Assembly (NCBI GenBank): GCA_013299045.1
Contig: JAAFJX010000024.1
Location: forward strand, 1-59,164
Origin: Cytophagales bacterium
GTDB lineage: Bacteria; Bacteroidota; Bacteroidia; Cytophagales; Bernardetiaceae
Reading direction: 5' to 3'
DNA length: 59,164 nucleotides
In this document: piece after piece, positions 19,901 through 29,706 of the stretch
Position numbering within the stretch: position 1 is the first letter of the stretch
Layout: each line of letters opens with the position of its first letter
Made by a program: the position numbers and the translations under genes
Notes under the pieces: model-generated
What the model was told of the DNA's origin: nothing
The model's database searches: none
The model's input: the letters and a program-made list of their open reading frames with translations, nothing else

Positions 19901-20238
19901 GATTCATAGATGAGTTGCCCATTTTCATTCGTTACCAAACGTCCAAAATCATTGCTTGTGCCTACGTACATCATGTCTTTATGCTTACAGAGGCTTCTTA
20001 CTACATCTCCCGAGACTGGAATATGCCGCCATCTGCTACCGTCATATTCTAACAAACCGGCGGCGTTACCTATATACATCAAGCCATTTGATGCCTGCTG
20101 AACTGCCCAGTTCATAGGTTCTTGGCGATAGGAGCGTTGGTCATAAAATTGCACGTGCGGAACGCCCAGCTTATTTTGAGAAAAACCCTCAAAAATACTG
20201 AATAACAGAAAAAAACAGACAAAGAGTATCTTCCGCAC
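16912..20238 (-). CDS. Two-component-propeller sensor with SpoIIE-type PP2C phosphatase domain
   Basis: A 1108-residue membrane sensor. The signal peptide (MRKILFVCFFLLFSIFEGF) leads into a periplasmic beta-propeller of two-component-regulator repeats (about 30-640) and a Y_Y_Y domain (about 670-740, with FFLDGYDKHWSEW). One membrane helix follows (752-773), then a coiled coil (780-860) and a C-terminal SpoIIE/RsbU-like Ser/Thr phosphatase domain. Metal-binding motifs SGDFYWL (near 885) and VADCTGHGVPGAFMS (about 903-917) are present. The expected role is converting an external signal into dephosphorylation of an anti-sigma-antagonist-like partner; that partner is not visible here. It lies 98 bp downstream of the FAD oxidoreductase gene on the same strand. 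Confidence 0.9.
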   Translation of the reverse strand: MRKILFVCFFLLFSIFEGFSQNKLGVPHVQFYDQRSYRQEPMNWAVQQASNGLMYIGNAAGLLEYDGSRWRHIPVSGDVVRSLCKHKDMMYVGTSNDFGRLVTNENGQLIYESLSAKLLKKGELMQTVWTIVSKNDHLYFNTQNEIFIYNPDSQETKRIRDSEGIYDFCKVDDQTLLVKNGKGDLLRLTDEHIFEPIAWLDELKKYDVTCSIAVGRYWISTDYETGEIFKIDPSLRTISRLKTNNAQWLAHSKVYTACQVNDSTFALGTKDNGVGIFTLSGRMLYKLGREEGLLSTNINELTLGKDGALWAATDEGIARISLDLPYTIFSKHSGIKTRAMSLGMSHLENQTSIYAGTNTGLKFLKNDGFFEAFNKNTTQTWQMLPFQKQSCIVAGGNAGFFYLKGERIVQRIGSNWATMAIERSKLDSNLVYIGLYNGFRIANYNPLADSFKILADLDSLKHPNRSIAEEPDGTVWIGSTFVGFFRLQIDRSLPIEKAAKIAKFKHFVSGINEIKGCRVERIGKQTYFFTESQVYVFDAKKEVFVPTPLWNFDWSKTPYKRSIHGFWTESIGKVWLKNAKQIIDFDPQDGALRSIDSTTLRSVPGKILSIIKEASGVYWIGSEEDIKRFENLRAPQTALVAHIRKIFSSNTDSLLWGGAGHIPSLRNLAYKHNSLLIEFAALYYVFEPETQFQFFLDGYDKHWSEWSNDAKKEYTNLYEGPYTFKVRARNALGQESAICSFAFQIQPPFYRHFLAYLLYIVLAFLSVWLLIRYNTKRLKQKQIELEAIVKIRTQEIQLKNVELEQQKEEIIVQAENLKEVNADITEKSNTIQSALEKLEEQNKHITASINYAKRIQSAILPTSEELSNTFKDYFVLFKPRDIVSGDFYWLARRVSRDHEHISVVAVADCTGHGVPGAFMSLIGNEILSEIVYNRLVFMPNEILTMLNSRIQQALKQKENKNRDGMDISICTIDWQAKRAFYAGAQNPLIYVQDQQLTRIKADKLAIGGYQNDEDITFVLHEIPLKSQENNYLPTQIYLFSDGIQDQFGGQESKKFMLRNLEKHIQETARYDMLTQKENLNQIIDKWLENHRQIDDMLICGFVLDFGLA

Positions 20239-20336
20239 CGCTATAAGGCTTAGTTAATGATAATTTTGCAAATTACAATAAATATAATACAAAACAGATT
20301 AAATTCCATACAGAAATAGTACCAAATAAAAAAGTA

Positions 20337-21428
20337 TTAACGGTTGTCTGGGTTTAGAAAACGCATTAAATCTACACTTTTGTCAATTTGCTGTTCGTCA
20401 AAAATAGCCTCAAGCAAGTGTGTTGCAAAGAATGGTGCAAGGGAGCTCCCTTTGCTACCTAAGCCGTTAAAGAGCCAAAAATTTGGCTTTTGTGGGTGTA
20501 AACCCAAAAAAGGGCGGCGGTCTTTGGTGGCTGGACGGAGCGCGCATTGGTGTTTTAGAACCTCTACTTTGCCGAGCCATAGTGTGCGTAGTTGCCCGAG
20601 TAGCTTCTCTTGGGCTTCAGGACGAGGTATGCTGCTCAAATCTGTATGCTCGTAGGTAGAACCCAGTTTGTAGCGCTGTTGGCTGTGTTCAAAAAACCAG
20701 CCGTTACGGTTCAATATACCCTCAAAGGCAGAGTTTTCTTGGATTTTTATGTCTAAAATATCGCCTTTAACCACTGAAAAAGGCAGAAAGCTGAAATCCA
20801 AAAAGCGTTCGGCTGCTCCCCTACAAACAATGATATGCTTAGTCTTTATACCCTTCCAATGCCAACAGCCAGATTCAAAAAAGGCTTCTGCGCTGTCAAA
20901 GTTATCTGTTTTTAGCTTTTGCTGTGCTTTCAAGTGCATTTGATAAGCTTCTGTTAGCTTGGGTATGTCCACAAAACCACCGCCACCCAGGAGCAGGCCA
21001 CCAAAATCGTCGCGAACTTGTCTGCCAAATGGTTTTTCGGGTGGCAAGATAACCCTTATCCAATCACTTAGATATTTTTCGGCACTCTGCGCAATCCATT
21101 CATTTTGAGTTTTGAGAGAATCAAAGGGCCTGTAGATGGCTTTAGGATAAAAAAAGCGTGTTTGTAGCTTTTGCTCAAAAGCAGGGTAGAATTGCTTTAG
21201 AAAACTAAAAAGTTCTTTGGCTTTCCAGGTGAGCGCCATACGCCTGCCCGTAACAGGATTCATCAGTCCTGCAGCCACTTCAGAGGCGGTTGGTTCTGCC
21301 GAAACAGCTTGAACAACCACGAGCCGTAAACCTCTCCGCTCTGCACTATGAGCCAACACACAACCCGCTAAGCCTGCACCTATAATGAGGCAATCAAGAA
21401 TATGGGGCGAAGCATGGTCTGTTTGCAT
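20337..21428 (-). CDS. FAD-dependent oxidoreductase (DAO family)
   Basis: The 363-residue protein begins with a Rossmann dinucleotide motif, LIIGAGLAGCVLA (Gly17, Gly19, Gly22). It ends with the DAO-type C-terminal pattern RRPFLG...NFWLFNGLGSKGSSLAP. The family includes glycine oxidase, D-amino-acid oxidase and the MnmC C-terminal oxidase domain; the segment EVAAGLMNPVTGRRM resembles the MnmC/ThiO-like branch. The substrate cannot be fixed. The start codon lies 10 bp after the stop of the 7TMR phosphatase gene, so the two are probably co-transcribed, with the second phosphatase gene following 98 bp later. Confidence 0.85.
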   Translation of the reverse strand: MQTDHASPHILDCLIIGAGLAGCVLAHSAERRGLRLVVVQAVSAEPTASEVAAGLMNPVTGRRMALTWKAKELFSFLKQFYPAFEQKLQTRFFYPKAIYRPFDSLKTQNEWIAQSAEKYLSDWIRVILPPEKPFGRQVRDDFGGLLLGGGGFVDIPKLTEAYQMHLKAQQKLKTDNFDSAEAFFESGCWHWKGIKTKHIIVCRGAAERFLDFSFLPFSVVKGDILDIKIQENSAFEGILNRNGWFFEHSQQRYKLGSTYEHTDLSSIPRPEAQEKLLGQLRTLWLGKVEVLKHQCALRPATKDRRPFLGLHPQKPNFWLFNGLGSKGSSLAPFFATHLLEAIFDEQQIDKSVDLMRFLNPDNR

Positions 21429-21438
21429 GGTTAGTAAG

Positions 21439-23568
21439 TCAGAGCCTGATTCCTAGAATGAGTACATCATCAATTTGTTTGTATTCTCCCTTCCACGACT
21501 CAAAGGCGCTCAATAAAATGTCGTGTTGTTGTATTGAGTTTTCTTTGCGAATGTTATAGAGCAAATTTTTTAGTTTTTTGACCATAAACTTCTTGTTATG
21601 TGCGCCGCCAAACTGGTCTTGGAAACCATCACTGAGTAGATAAATCATGGAGGGGGTGTCGTAACGCATTTTATGCGCTGTGAAGTAGTCAGTTGGTTTG
21701 CTGTGGCCGCCTATACTGATTTTATCCGCTTTTATCTCTATGAACTCCTCTTCTTTTGCCAAAAAGATTGGACTCATAGCACCCGCATACTCCAAACGCA
21801 TCTCCTCTTGATAAATACTGCAAATGGCTATATCCATGCCATCATTGACGGCTTTTCCTTCTTGTTTTAGAACACGATGTACTCCTTTATTCATTTGCTG
21901 TAAAATAAGGTTAGGGTATATAAGTCCATTTTCCAAGACAATGTTATTGAGTAAGTTGTTACCTATCATAGCCATAAGAGCCGCCGGCACACCATGTCCG
22001 GTGCAATCAGCCACAGCCACCACAAGCACCTTATCCTTCCTGACCAGCCAATAGAAGTCGCCGCTCACAATATCCCGAGGAAGATAAAGAATAAAAAAGT
22101 CATCAAAATACTGTTTAAAGGTACTGTCTGATGGTAAAATGGCTTGCTGAATACGTTTGGCGTATTGAATGCTAGCAGTTATGGCCTCATTCCTTTGATG
22201 TAACTGGTTGGTTTTAGCCTCAAGCATATCCATCGTTTGGCTGAGTTCTTCGTTGATCTGGTTAAGTTCCTCGTTGGCGTTTCTAAGCTCATGGGTGCGT
22301 TCAAGCACTTTGCTCTCTAGGTTTTCATTGGCTTCTTTTTGTATTCGCAGTGCCTCTTTTTGAGCATTCTCTCGTTCTACACGCATTCGTTTATAGCGGT
22401 CTGCTAAGGCCAAAGAGAGCAACAGAACCTCTAAAGTTGCGCCTACTTCTATGCCATGATAGGTTACAAAATTGAATGGAAGAACAGACATATTGGCCAT
22501 AGCGCGAGCAAGACCTGCAACCAAGTAAACTATCCATGCCAAGATAAAAAAACGTGCTGATTGGTTTCCGCTCTGCCAGCAGGTAAAACCTACGGCAATC
22601 ATGGTGCATATCTGTACGGATAAAAGCACATTTAATAAGGGGCCGTTGTATAAGTCTGTAGCGAATAAAACGAGCATGAACAGGTCTATGCCCATCAGAG
22701 TAAGAAGGCAAAAATGACCCTTGGGCGCATACTTTTTGCTTTGTAAGAAGGATTGTGTGAAAAGAGCACTGCAAAAACCGAGAAGGCACATTAAAATCCG
22801 AACCATGTAACGGTTTAAAAAAGGATAGTCTGGCCAAAGTAACATGAAGGCATGACCGCTACCAGACCCATAGACGAGCATGGAAACGAACATGAGTAGG
22901 ACATAATACAAATAATTTTTGTCGCGGATAGAGTAATACAAGAATAAGTTGTAAAGGCTCATGATTAAGAAAATCCCATAGAAAATTCCGTAGAGGAACT
23001 CGGATAACAAAACGCTTTCATAAAAATCAGCACTCCTCCGCAGCTTTAGAGGCAGCCATGCAGGATAGCGGCTGTGTGTACGGAAATAGACAATTTGCGT
23101 TCTGCTCTCTGCAAAGTTTAGTTTGAATGCTTGATAAGTAGATTTAAGCATTCTGGCTTCGTGTGTAAAATCATTGCCAGACCTCTGCTGGATAAAACCA
23201 GAAGGTGTTTCCCGATAAAACTCTATGGTATCTAAAAAAGTACTGTAACTATCTAAAAGCCAATCGTTTGGTATGTCATTGGCTGCTTTGATTTCCAGCC
23301 TTAGCCAATAACTATAGTGAGGTGTTATTGGCTCGCTCAAATCACCTTTAGTATAAGGCTGCCAGTTTTTTGCAAATTCTGGTGCTGTAACGTCTTTTAT
23401 ACTCAATCCGCTTGTTTTGTCCAAGTAAAACAACGCATTTGTGCAAAATTGTTCATAAACAGCGCTAGAATCGTTGATATAGACGGCTTGTGCCCTCAAA
23501 CAAACATGAGCTTGCATGAGGTATAACGTAAAAGTAAACAACAAAGATAAAATAGACGATTTGAGCAT
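21439..23568 (-). CDS. 7TMR-DISM sensor with SpoIIE-type PP2C phosphatase domain
   Basis: A 709-residue signalling protein. The signal peptide (to about 26, ending HVCLRAQA) precedes an extracellular 7TMR-DISMED2-like domain (about 45-180). Seven membrane helices follow (about 188-395), starting FLYGIFYGIFLIMSLYN, then a long coiled coil (400-470, rich in Glu/Asn). The C-terminal SpoIIE phosphatase domain has SGDFYWLVRK and VADCTGHGVPAALMA (about 517-531). It shares the cytoplasmic architecture, including the AKRIQ-AILP linker, of the 1108-residue sensor nearby, so the two catalytic halves are paralogous with different input domains. It probably forms an operon with the FAD oxidoreductase. 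Confidence 0.92.
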   Translation of the reverse strand: MLKSSILSLLFTFTLYLMQAHVCLRAQAVYINDSSAVYEQFCTNALFYLDKTSGLSIKDVTAPEFAKNWQPYTKGDLSEPITPHYSYWLRLEIKAANDIPNDWLLDSYSTFLDTIEFYRETPSGFIQQRSGNDFTHEARMLKSTYQAFKLNFAESRTQIVYFRTHSRYPAWLPLKLRRSADFYESVLLSEFLYGIFYGIFLIMSLYNLFLYYSIRDKNYLYYVLLMFVSMLVYGSGSGHAFMLLWPDYPFLNRYMVRILMCLLGFCSALFTQSFLQSKKYAPKGHFCLLTLMGIDLFMLVLFATDLYNGPLLNVLLSVQICTMIAVGFTCWQSGNQSARFFILAWIVYLVAGLARAMANMSVLPFNFVTYHGIEVGATLEVLLLSLALADRYKRMRVERENAQKEALRIQKEANENLESKVLERTHELRNANEELNQINEELSQTMDMLEAKTNQLHQRNEAITASIQYAKRIQQAILPSDSTFKQYFDDFFILYLPRDIVSGDFYWLVRKDKVLVVAVADCTGHGVPAALMAMIGNNLLNNIVLENGLIYPNLILQQMNKGVHRVLKQEGKAVNDGMDIAICSIYQEEMRLEYAGAMSPIFLAKEEEFIEIKADKISIGGHSKPTDYFTAHKMRYDTPSMIYLLSDGFQDQFGGAHNKKFMVKKLKNLLYNIRKENSIQQHDILLSAFESWKGEYKQIDDVLILGIRL

Positions 23569-23630
23569 AGCTAAAAAAACACTTATTCATTTTATTGCCG
23601 AAATATAAAGAATATAACATCATAAAGCAC

Positions 23631-26600
23631 CTATTTCAACTGTATTTGAACAACTTTATGCCATTTGTTATCTCTGATTTTTAGGCTGTAAACGCCCTTA
23701 GCAAAGGCTGAAATATCTAAAACAATTTTATCATCTTGTGCAATAGAAACAGTTTTTTTGAGCAAAGAGCGCCCTAGAATATCACATAACTCAAAGTCTA
23801 GAACACCAGCGTACTGTCCTGAGAAGTGTACATTCAGAATGCCCTCTGTAGGGTTCGGAAAAACTCCTACCAAATCTTTAGCACCGTCCATGCCTAAGAT
23901 ACGCACATCTTTCAACTCAAAAAGCGCCTCACAGCCATTTTTGAACTTTACAAATGCCGCATACTTACCACTACGCTCTGGCCTGATAACGTGCTGACTA
24001 GCCCACAAAAGCTGCTCCTCCTCATTCCAAAACCATTTCACTTGCTCTATTTGAATGCTGTCTGCGCCCCTGAGATGCAAAAATTCGCTCTGCTGTATCA
24101 GTTTTAATTTCGGGTCATTAAGGCGTATGCTAAGCGCACGACTTCGCTTTTTGCAAGAACTAGCCAACACAAGTTCTACTTCATAGATTCCTGCTTCGCG
24201 AACGTCTAATTCATTAAGCTTTGTTTCTGCTATTTTTTTGCTGTTTCTGTACCAGGTATAACTGGCTTCTTTCGCAAAGGAACAACTTAGCAGACCTGTT
24301 TCTCCTTTACACAGTTCTGAACGAGCGGTTTCTAGACGAATAACAGCGGGAAAATTTGAGCAGATTACAAAAGCCGTATCATAAGCGACACAGCCGTACT
24401 GCTCCACGCGAAGCACATAGCTGCCTGACTCTGGCACAGGCAGTTCAATGCCATTAGCCACTAAAAAGCCCGCCTTGTACCAGCTATAAACACCTTCCTT
24501 AACATTTTTAGCAAAAATGCTCTGTCCCTCACAAAGGTACAAGGTATCAGCGGGGTTTTTGCTGCCTAAAATCACGGCCTCTGGTTTGTAGTTCAGATTA
24601 AATACTTTGGAGACAGAAGTAGCTGTGCAGCCATTCAGAACAGTCTTTAGGCTATAAGAGCCGCTTTGGTTGATGCGCAGAACAGGGGAGGTGCTTTCAA
24701 AAACAAAAGCATCATTCCTGAACCAAATGTAAGTAGCGCCATCAACAGGTGCTGCCTCAAGCAATAACTCTGCTGCACAGGTACGGAAAACTGCATCTGT
24801 AAGGATACTGGCTTCAGGCAGGATTTTTACGCGAGCACTAGCCGATACAGCCACACTTTCGTATTTTTTGCCGAGCGCTCTCACAAAAACAAGACTATCT
24901 TTTGTCAGGTTCTCTAACAAAAACAAGCTATCTGGTATGCCGCCCATGCTTAAAGCCATACCCGTATTGGAATACCATTTATAGGCTTTTGTAGAACCTT
25001 GCACACGCAAAAATGCGGTTTGTCCTGAACAGACAGTTTCAATTGGCAGTATTGTGGGTGAGTCTGGGAAAGTAGTTTCGGCTGCCAAATTACTGGTGGC
25101 AGTTTCTGTCGCTTTGTAGGCTTCTACATAGTAAATGTAGGCGCTATTACTGACCAAACTGTTGTCTGTATAGTTACAAGTACCGCTCAATGCGTCTAAA
25201 TCTGCAATTTTAGTAAAAACCAATACCCCCTCAGCCCTCCTAAAAATGCGGTAGCCCTCCTCATCGCTGGCCTTGTCTTGCCATTTCAACATAATACTGC
25301 TTGTAGAGAGCGCTTTTGCCGTCAGATACTCTGGCCGGGGCAGAGGTGGAATACCTACGGCTGGCGGTAAAGGCAAAGCACCTGTTGTGAAATTCCAAGC
25401 AGTTGTTGAAAGCGCGGGCAGAGTGTTCCCGTGTAAATCTGTGATGCAACCCGCATCAAAAAGCAAATAATAACTTGTAAATGGCAGCAGTGTATCGCTG
25501 AGGCTAAAATTGAGCGTTTCTAAACCGCTTATAGATGATACATCAAAGACTTCAACCAAAACACCACCACCAGTATAGAGTTGAAAGCTGCAAGAACCAC
25601 TTGTTTGAATTTTTTCATCAAAACTGATACTAAAGCCTGTAAGTGCTGACACCTCAAGCGCATTATCGGTTGGACTTAAACTCAAAATGGCTGGTGGACT
25701 CGTATCCGGTAGGGTAGAAAAGGTCTGGTTGGCCGTGTAGGAAATTCCGGCTGCATTTCGCGCAAAGCCTCTGAAATGAATCAGAGTAGCCGGTGGTAAG
25801 CCACTGATAAGTGTTGTAAAAATGCCCAATCCTGCCGGCACGACCACAACCTTTGTGCCGCTTGAAACCGTAGGCAAAGTGCTTGTACTCCAAACTATGC
25901 CTTTTTCTAAAATGGGCAAGCCTTTATCTGACAAGACATTCGCACCCAAAACGGCGCTATAGTCTGCTATGGTTGTAAAAGTGGGAAAATCAATGACAGG
26001 AGGTTTGAAGCAGTCCGTCGGCAAGAAAAACACAGCGCTACTATCTTCACAAAATTTATCTTCATGGTATTTATACTGAAAATTGCCTTCTTGGAAATCG
26101 TAAACGCTTCGTACCAAAACTGGTGAGCCAGAATCCAGCCAGGTAAAGCCGCTATTAATAGGCACAAAAGCCCAACTTTCGTGATGGATATGTGGCCAGA
26201 TAGTAGCGTTGCGGCTGGCTGGTGCAGCAAAAAGCGTTGAATTTTCTTTTTGAATGCCCAGAGTGGTTTGAAAGCTGCTGTTGGGTATATTCTCTAAATG
26301 AAATTCTAAAACATTGGTGGACTCATGCAGCACCAAAACTGCTTTGATGCGCTTGCTTAAATCTTCTGCCAAAGGGACATTGTCATACTGTAGCAAAAAC
26401 TGTCTAAAAGGCGCTACACCTTGTACTTCATACGCAATGCTACCCGCGTGTGAGGGTTTTAGGCGGTTCCAGGCCAGTGCTAAAAGCGTGTTTGGCCATA
26501 AACTGGTCGGCAGAGTGCTTGGAGCTGGCAAAAATAAAGGAAGGGGGGCAGTTCCTAAGTTTACTAGGCCGTCTGCACCCACACGTAACTGATTGTAAGT

Positions 26601-29063
26601 CTGACCAAAAACCGAAAAGTTAAAGCCTATTGGCAGAGGGCTAGTCCATTGGCTATCGGGTACGACAAGTAAAGTAGGGCTTGTTAAAGCAAGGTTAGCA
26701 AAGGCAATATTTTTGATATGGTAAGCCGTAGCAGGCAGGTTTACAAACAATTTGGCCGAGTCGCCACAGGCTATGGGCAAGCTCCCTTGCGCTAGAATGG
26801 GCGGTAGAGTTGGTGGGGTGGCCAAATAAACCCAAAAAGTACTGGCCTGCGCTGTCAAAAAATGATTGGAATGCCTTGCACGAAGCGCTAAGCGGCCTTC
26901 GCCACCCACTCCCCATTGTACTACAACGCTATCTGTTCCTTGCCCTGCTATGATGATTCCGTTAGAAACCGTCCAGTCAAAGACCAAGCGCGCATCGGTT
27001 CTTATCGGTTCGCAACCTTCAAGAATAGCCTTATAACTACTTGTTTCAGAGGCGCATAAGCTATCTTTTCCATTGATAGACACGCTTACAGGCGCAAGGT
27101 CTATCCACATATCAGCTCGCGGCAAAGTAGCGCCTGCACTGTTGTCTGTAAGGTCTGCTACGTGTAAGCCAGCGCCTTCGTCTGCACGCCAGAGGCGAAC
27201 CATACCCCAAATGGGTGGCACAAGATGTTCGTGCATGGCAGCCCTTATCTGCGCTTCGGTGCGTATGGCCTTCCAGACGCGAAGTTCGTCTATTAATCCT
27301 TTGAAAAAATGTTTAAAAGAGCCGTCTGCACGCATTTCTGCCCCTATGTGTGCCGTAGTGAGTGCGCCTGTAAGTGTATCTAATAGTGCGCTGTTGTCGG
27401 CCTGTCCGTCGATAAAAATCTGGGCAGTTTTTTCTATTTTAACAACTGCTAGATGCGCCCACTTCCACGTTCTGATGCGTTTGCTGCTGATAACGCTGCG
27501 CCAAAGGCCGCCCGAAAATTCGGCATATTCCACAAAGCCAGATGGTAAAACACGCATGGTGGCTGCTTCAAAGGCTTCGCTGCCCCAAGAGAATACGGTC
27601 TGTGTATCAGTCAGTATTTCAGGATTTACCCATCCCTCAATGCTTATGTTCTTCGTCAGGGAGGAGCTGGATGGGTCCAAAATGACATCAGATGTGCCAT
27701 TGAAACGGCCAGTGTGAGGCTCGGAGGTAGGCACAAAGGCAGGGTCTAGTGCATCTATGCTTTGAATATCAGGGTTGCAAGGTGCAAGCCAGGGTTGTAA
27801 AAAAGACCATGCTTTGCTCAGTTTTCGCATATAGTCGGGCTGACTAGCAACTGTACACGAAGAAGTGCCGCCCTCAAGCCAGCCTCTAATTTTGTTTTCG
27901 CTGTCAATGAAAGGCGCGCCAGAAGATGCACCCTCGGTAATACCTTCGGCCCAGGCGGTACGCCAATGAGACTCTCCGCTATGTGCCTCCCCGCCAAAAA
28001 CAGAAGAGCTAATTTGATTATCTGAAACACTAATTTTTTTGAGGTCGCCCTGCGCATGATGTATGAGGACGGCTTGTGCAGGACGTTTGTCGGTGCGCGT
28101 CCAGCCGCTGTAAACCACCTGAAAAGCACTCGGAATCGTTGTGCTGAGTTCCAACAACATGACATCAGTTGCGGCATTAACTACACGCACGGTTGCCCCA
28201 GTTATCTTGTCAGAGGTGGGGGCATAGGGGTCGGTGGGTGGGGAGGTGCAGCCAAGCGCTTCATAATTAAACAGAAAGAGCCAAGGTACAAAACTGCCTT
28301 CTGTAGCGCCAAAACTACAATGATTGGCAGTCAGAAAAAGTTGCTTTTTGTTTTGTTGGCTGTTGTTGATAAGCGCACCTGTGCAAAAACCTGAACCAGC
28401 TAGGCTGCTTGTCATCATCAGTGCTGTACTCCGCTTAGCAAGGGCATAATCAACACTGTATGGTGCACAGTTCACGTTTTTGTTGCAAGAAGCGGCATCG
28501 CCAAAACCCGCCACACCACGAAGTTCTGCAAAGAGCTTGGGCAAATTTTTAAAGCCTAAATCTACTCTAAATATTTTTAAATCAGTGCTTTCATTATTTT
28601 TTTGAAGTAAGCGCAGCCAAAGCCTTCGGCCTGCTATGGGGAAGGTCATTAACTGACCATTAGCAGCAATATCGTTGGCAGTATAGCGCCAGCACTGAGC
28701 AGAATCTTGCGGATTAAGGACTTCTAGAATAGCGTCTTTTGGCCATTTATTGACTTCAAAGAACAAGTGCAAAGATTCAGCAGAGTCGGCCAGTATTTCT
28801 AGCTGTTTTACAACAAGACCATCTTTGGTATTGTGTTCTAAACAGCCGTGTTCAAAGTTGTAACTCAGGAAAATAGGCTTCGAAAAGGTGTTTGAACACC
28901 TGTCAAGCGTATTGTCATGGGCAATATGACGAGAGTAAATTTTCAAAACACCGCGGTCAGTGGCATTTTGGGCATAAGCTGTTTGAAAAGCAAATGAAAT
29001 GAAGACGAAAAGAATGCTGTTTAAACAACATTTTTCATGCAAAAGCACAAAGGCGCGAAGCAT
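23631..29063 (-). CDS. Giant secreted trypsin-like protease with LamG, Fn3/Ig-like regions and T9SS sorting domain
   Basis: From the ATG at 29063 the product has 1810 residues. A signal peptide (NSILFVFISFAFQTAYAQ) precedes an S1-type (lysyl-endopeptidase-like) domain. The triad is visible: His248 in TANHCSFG, Asp300 in TDVMLLEL and Ser381 in GASSGAPF. A LamG/concanavalin-like region follows (FNGTSDVILD onward, EGWVNPEI), then beta-rich Ig-like and Fn3-like repeats. The C-terminal T9SS domain starts GVFPNPTEGILNVHF. An in-frame ATG 35 codons upstream was rejected because that extension reads a common intergenic sequence and precedes the signal peptide. The predicted product is a surface or secreted protease. 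It is paralogous in design, not in catalytic family, to the S8 protease at 9.3 kb. Confidence 0.92.
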   Translation of the reverse strand: MLRAFVLLHEKCCLNSILFVFISFAFQTAYAQNATDRGVLKIYSRHIAHDNTLDRCSNTFSKPIFLSYNFEHGCLEHNTKDGLVVKQLEILADSAESLHLFFEVNKWPKDAILEVLNPQDSAQCWRYTANDIAANGQLMTFPIAGRRLWLRLLQKNNESTDLKIFRVDLGFKNLPKLFAELRGVAGFGDAASCNKNVNCAPYSVDYALAKRSTALMMTSSLAGSGFCTGALINNSQQNKKQLFLTANHCSFGATEGSFVPWLFLFNYEALGCTSPPTDPYAPTSDKITGATVRVVNAATDVMLLELSTTIPSAFQVVYSGWTRTDKRPAQAVLIHHAQGDLKKISVSDNQISSSVFGGEAHSGESHWRTAWAEGITEGASSGAPFIDSENKIRGWLEGGTSSCTVASQPDYMRKLSKAWSFLQPWLAPCNPDIQSIDALDPAFVPTSEPHTGRFNGTSDVILDPSSSSLTKNISIEGWVNPEILTDTQTVFSWGSEAFEAATMRVLPSGFVEYAEFSGGLWRSVISSKRIRTWKWAHLAVVKIEKTAQIFIDGQADNSALLDTLTGALTTAHIGAEMRADGSFKHFFKGLIDELRVWKAIRTEAQIRAAMHEHLVPPIWGMVRLWRADEGAGLHVADLTDNSAGATLPRADMWIDLAPVSVSINGKDSLCASETSSYKAILEGCEPIRTDARLVFDWTVSNGIIIAGQGTDSVVVQWGVGGEGRLALRARHSNHFLTAQASTFWVYLATPPTLPPILAQGSLPIACGDSAKLFVNLPATAYHIKNIAFANLALTSPTLLVVPDSQWTSPLPIGFNFSVFGQTYNQLRVGADGLVNLGTAPLPLFLPAPSTLPTSLWPNTLLALAWNRLKPSHAGSIAYEVQGVAPFRQFLLQYDNVPLAEDLSKRIKAVLVLHESTNVLEFHLENIPNSSFQTTLGIQKENSTLFAAPASRNATIWPHIHHESWAFVPINSGFTWLDSGSPVLVRSVYDFQEGNFQYKYHEDKFCEDSSAVFFLPTDCFKPPVIDFPTFTTIADYSAVLGANVLSDKGLPILEKGIVWSTSTLPTVSSGTKVVVVPAGLGIFTTLISGLPPATLIHFRGFARNAAGISYTANQTFSTLPDTSPPAILSLSPTDNALEVSALTGFSISFDEKIQTSGSCSFQLYTGGGVLVEVFDVSSISGLETLNFSLSDTLLPFTSYYLLFDAGCITDLHGNTLPALSTTAWNFTTGALPLPPAVGIPPLPRPEYLTAKALSTSSIMLKWQDKASDEEGYRIFRRAEGVLVFTKIADLDALSGTCNYTDNSLVSNSAYIYYVEAYKATETATSNLAAETTFPDSPTILPIETVCSGQTAFLRVQGSTKAYKWYSNTGMALSMGGIPDSLFLLENLTKDSLVFVRALGKKYESVAVSASARVKILPEASILTDAVFRTCAAELLLEAAPVDGATYIWFRNDAFVFESTSPVLRINQSGSYSLKTVLNGCTATSVSKVFNLNYKPEAVILGSKNPADTLYLCEGQSIFAKNVKEGVYSWYKAGFLVANGIELPVPESGSYVLRVEQYGCVAYDTAFVICSNFPAVIRLETARSELCKGETGLLSCSFAKEASYTWYRNSKKIAETKLNELDVREAGIYEVELVLASSCKKRSRALSIRLNDPKLKLIQQSEFLHLRGADSIQIEQVKWFWNEEEQLLWASQHVIRPERSGKYAAFVKFKNGCEALFELKDVRILGMDGAKDLVGVFPNPTEGILNVHFSGQYAGVLDFELCDILGRSLLKKTVSIAQDDKIVLDISAFAKGVYSLKIRDNKWHKVVQIQLK

Positions 29064-29610
29064 TTTTTTATGTGTATAAATTGTCGATTGAGTAAACATT
29101 ATATTCTTGAACCCTTTACATGAAACCATTTGTCCCTTTGCGTCTTTGCGTGAAACTAAACAAAGCAATTTTATAACCTATTGATTAAGCCACCTCTGAA
29201 AACTGCTGTTTGAACAGGTCTTTTTGGGTGAATGTTTGATTCTTTTTATGCCCAGCGGTATGGCTGAGATAGGTCTTATCAATATTGGTTTTAAATATAG
29301 AATATTTTTTTGTTAAGCATTTGACTTTAAGTCTTGTATTTATCCCACAAAGATAAAATTTTACAAGCTATTAGCAAAATTGGCATTTTAAGAGATGAGA
29401 TACTTGATTGATAAAAATGATTCTGCCCATGAGGATAGATATAACTGCCTTGAATGAATTTAAAGAACTAACTGACAAGTTGCAGAATATGCGGTAAAAA
29501 AAGGTCTCTTTTGGGCTCTTATTCCCAAAAACTATTCCTGTTTTACAAAACACTTTTCAAATAGTTGATTCATTTTATGACGTGCTAAAGCGTGTTTTTA
29601 AGGGACGACT
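29064..29610. other. Spacer between the S1 protease and thiolase genes: degenerate repeats
   Basis: The spacer holds a CTTTGCGTCTTTGCGTG stretch near 29139-29155, a sequence type common between Bacteroidota genes. A ~45-bp segment at about 29508-29560 resembles 49188-49240 next to an IS5-type transposase remnant. An isolated family A end, TTTTTAAGGGACGACT, lies at 29595-29610. No intact gene is seen. Confidence 0.5.
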
Positions 29611-29706
29611 AGGTATCCATTGCGAGATAGAGGGTTATGTTTGTCATCTGAGGGGGGGGGCTTATTCAGGGCAGAATTGGGTTTTAGAAAAAAAATAAGA
29701 TTAGTC

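Noticed and set aside
29064-29168. N-terminal extension of the giant S1 protease to an upstream ATG
   Set aside because: It would place 35 residues, encoded by a common intergenic sequence (CTTTGCGTCTTTGCG), before an otherwise normal signal peptide.
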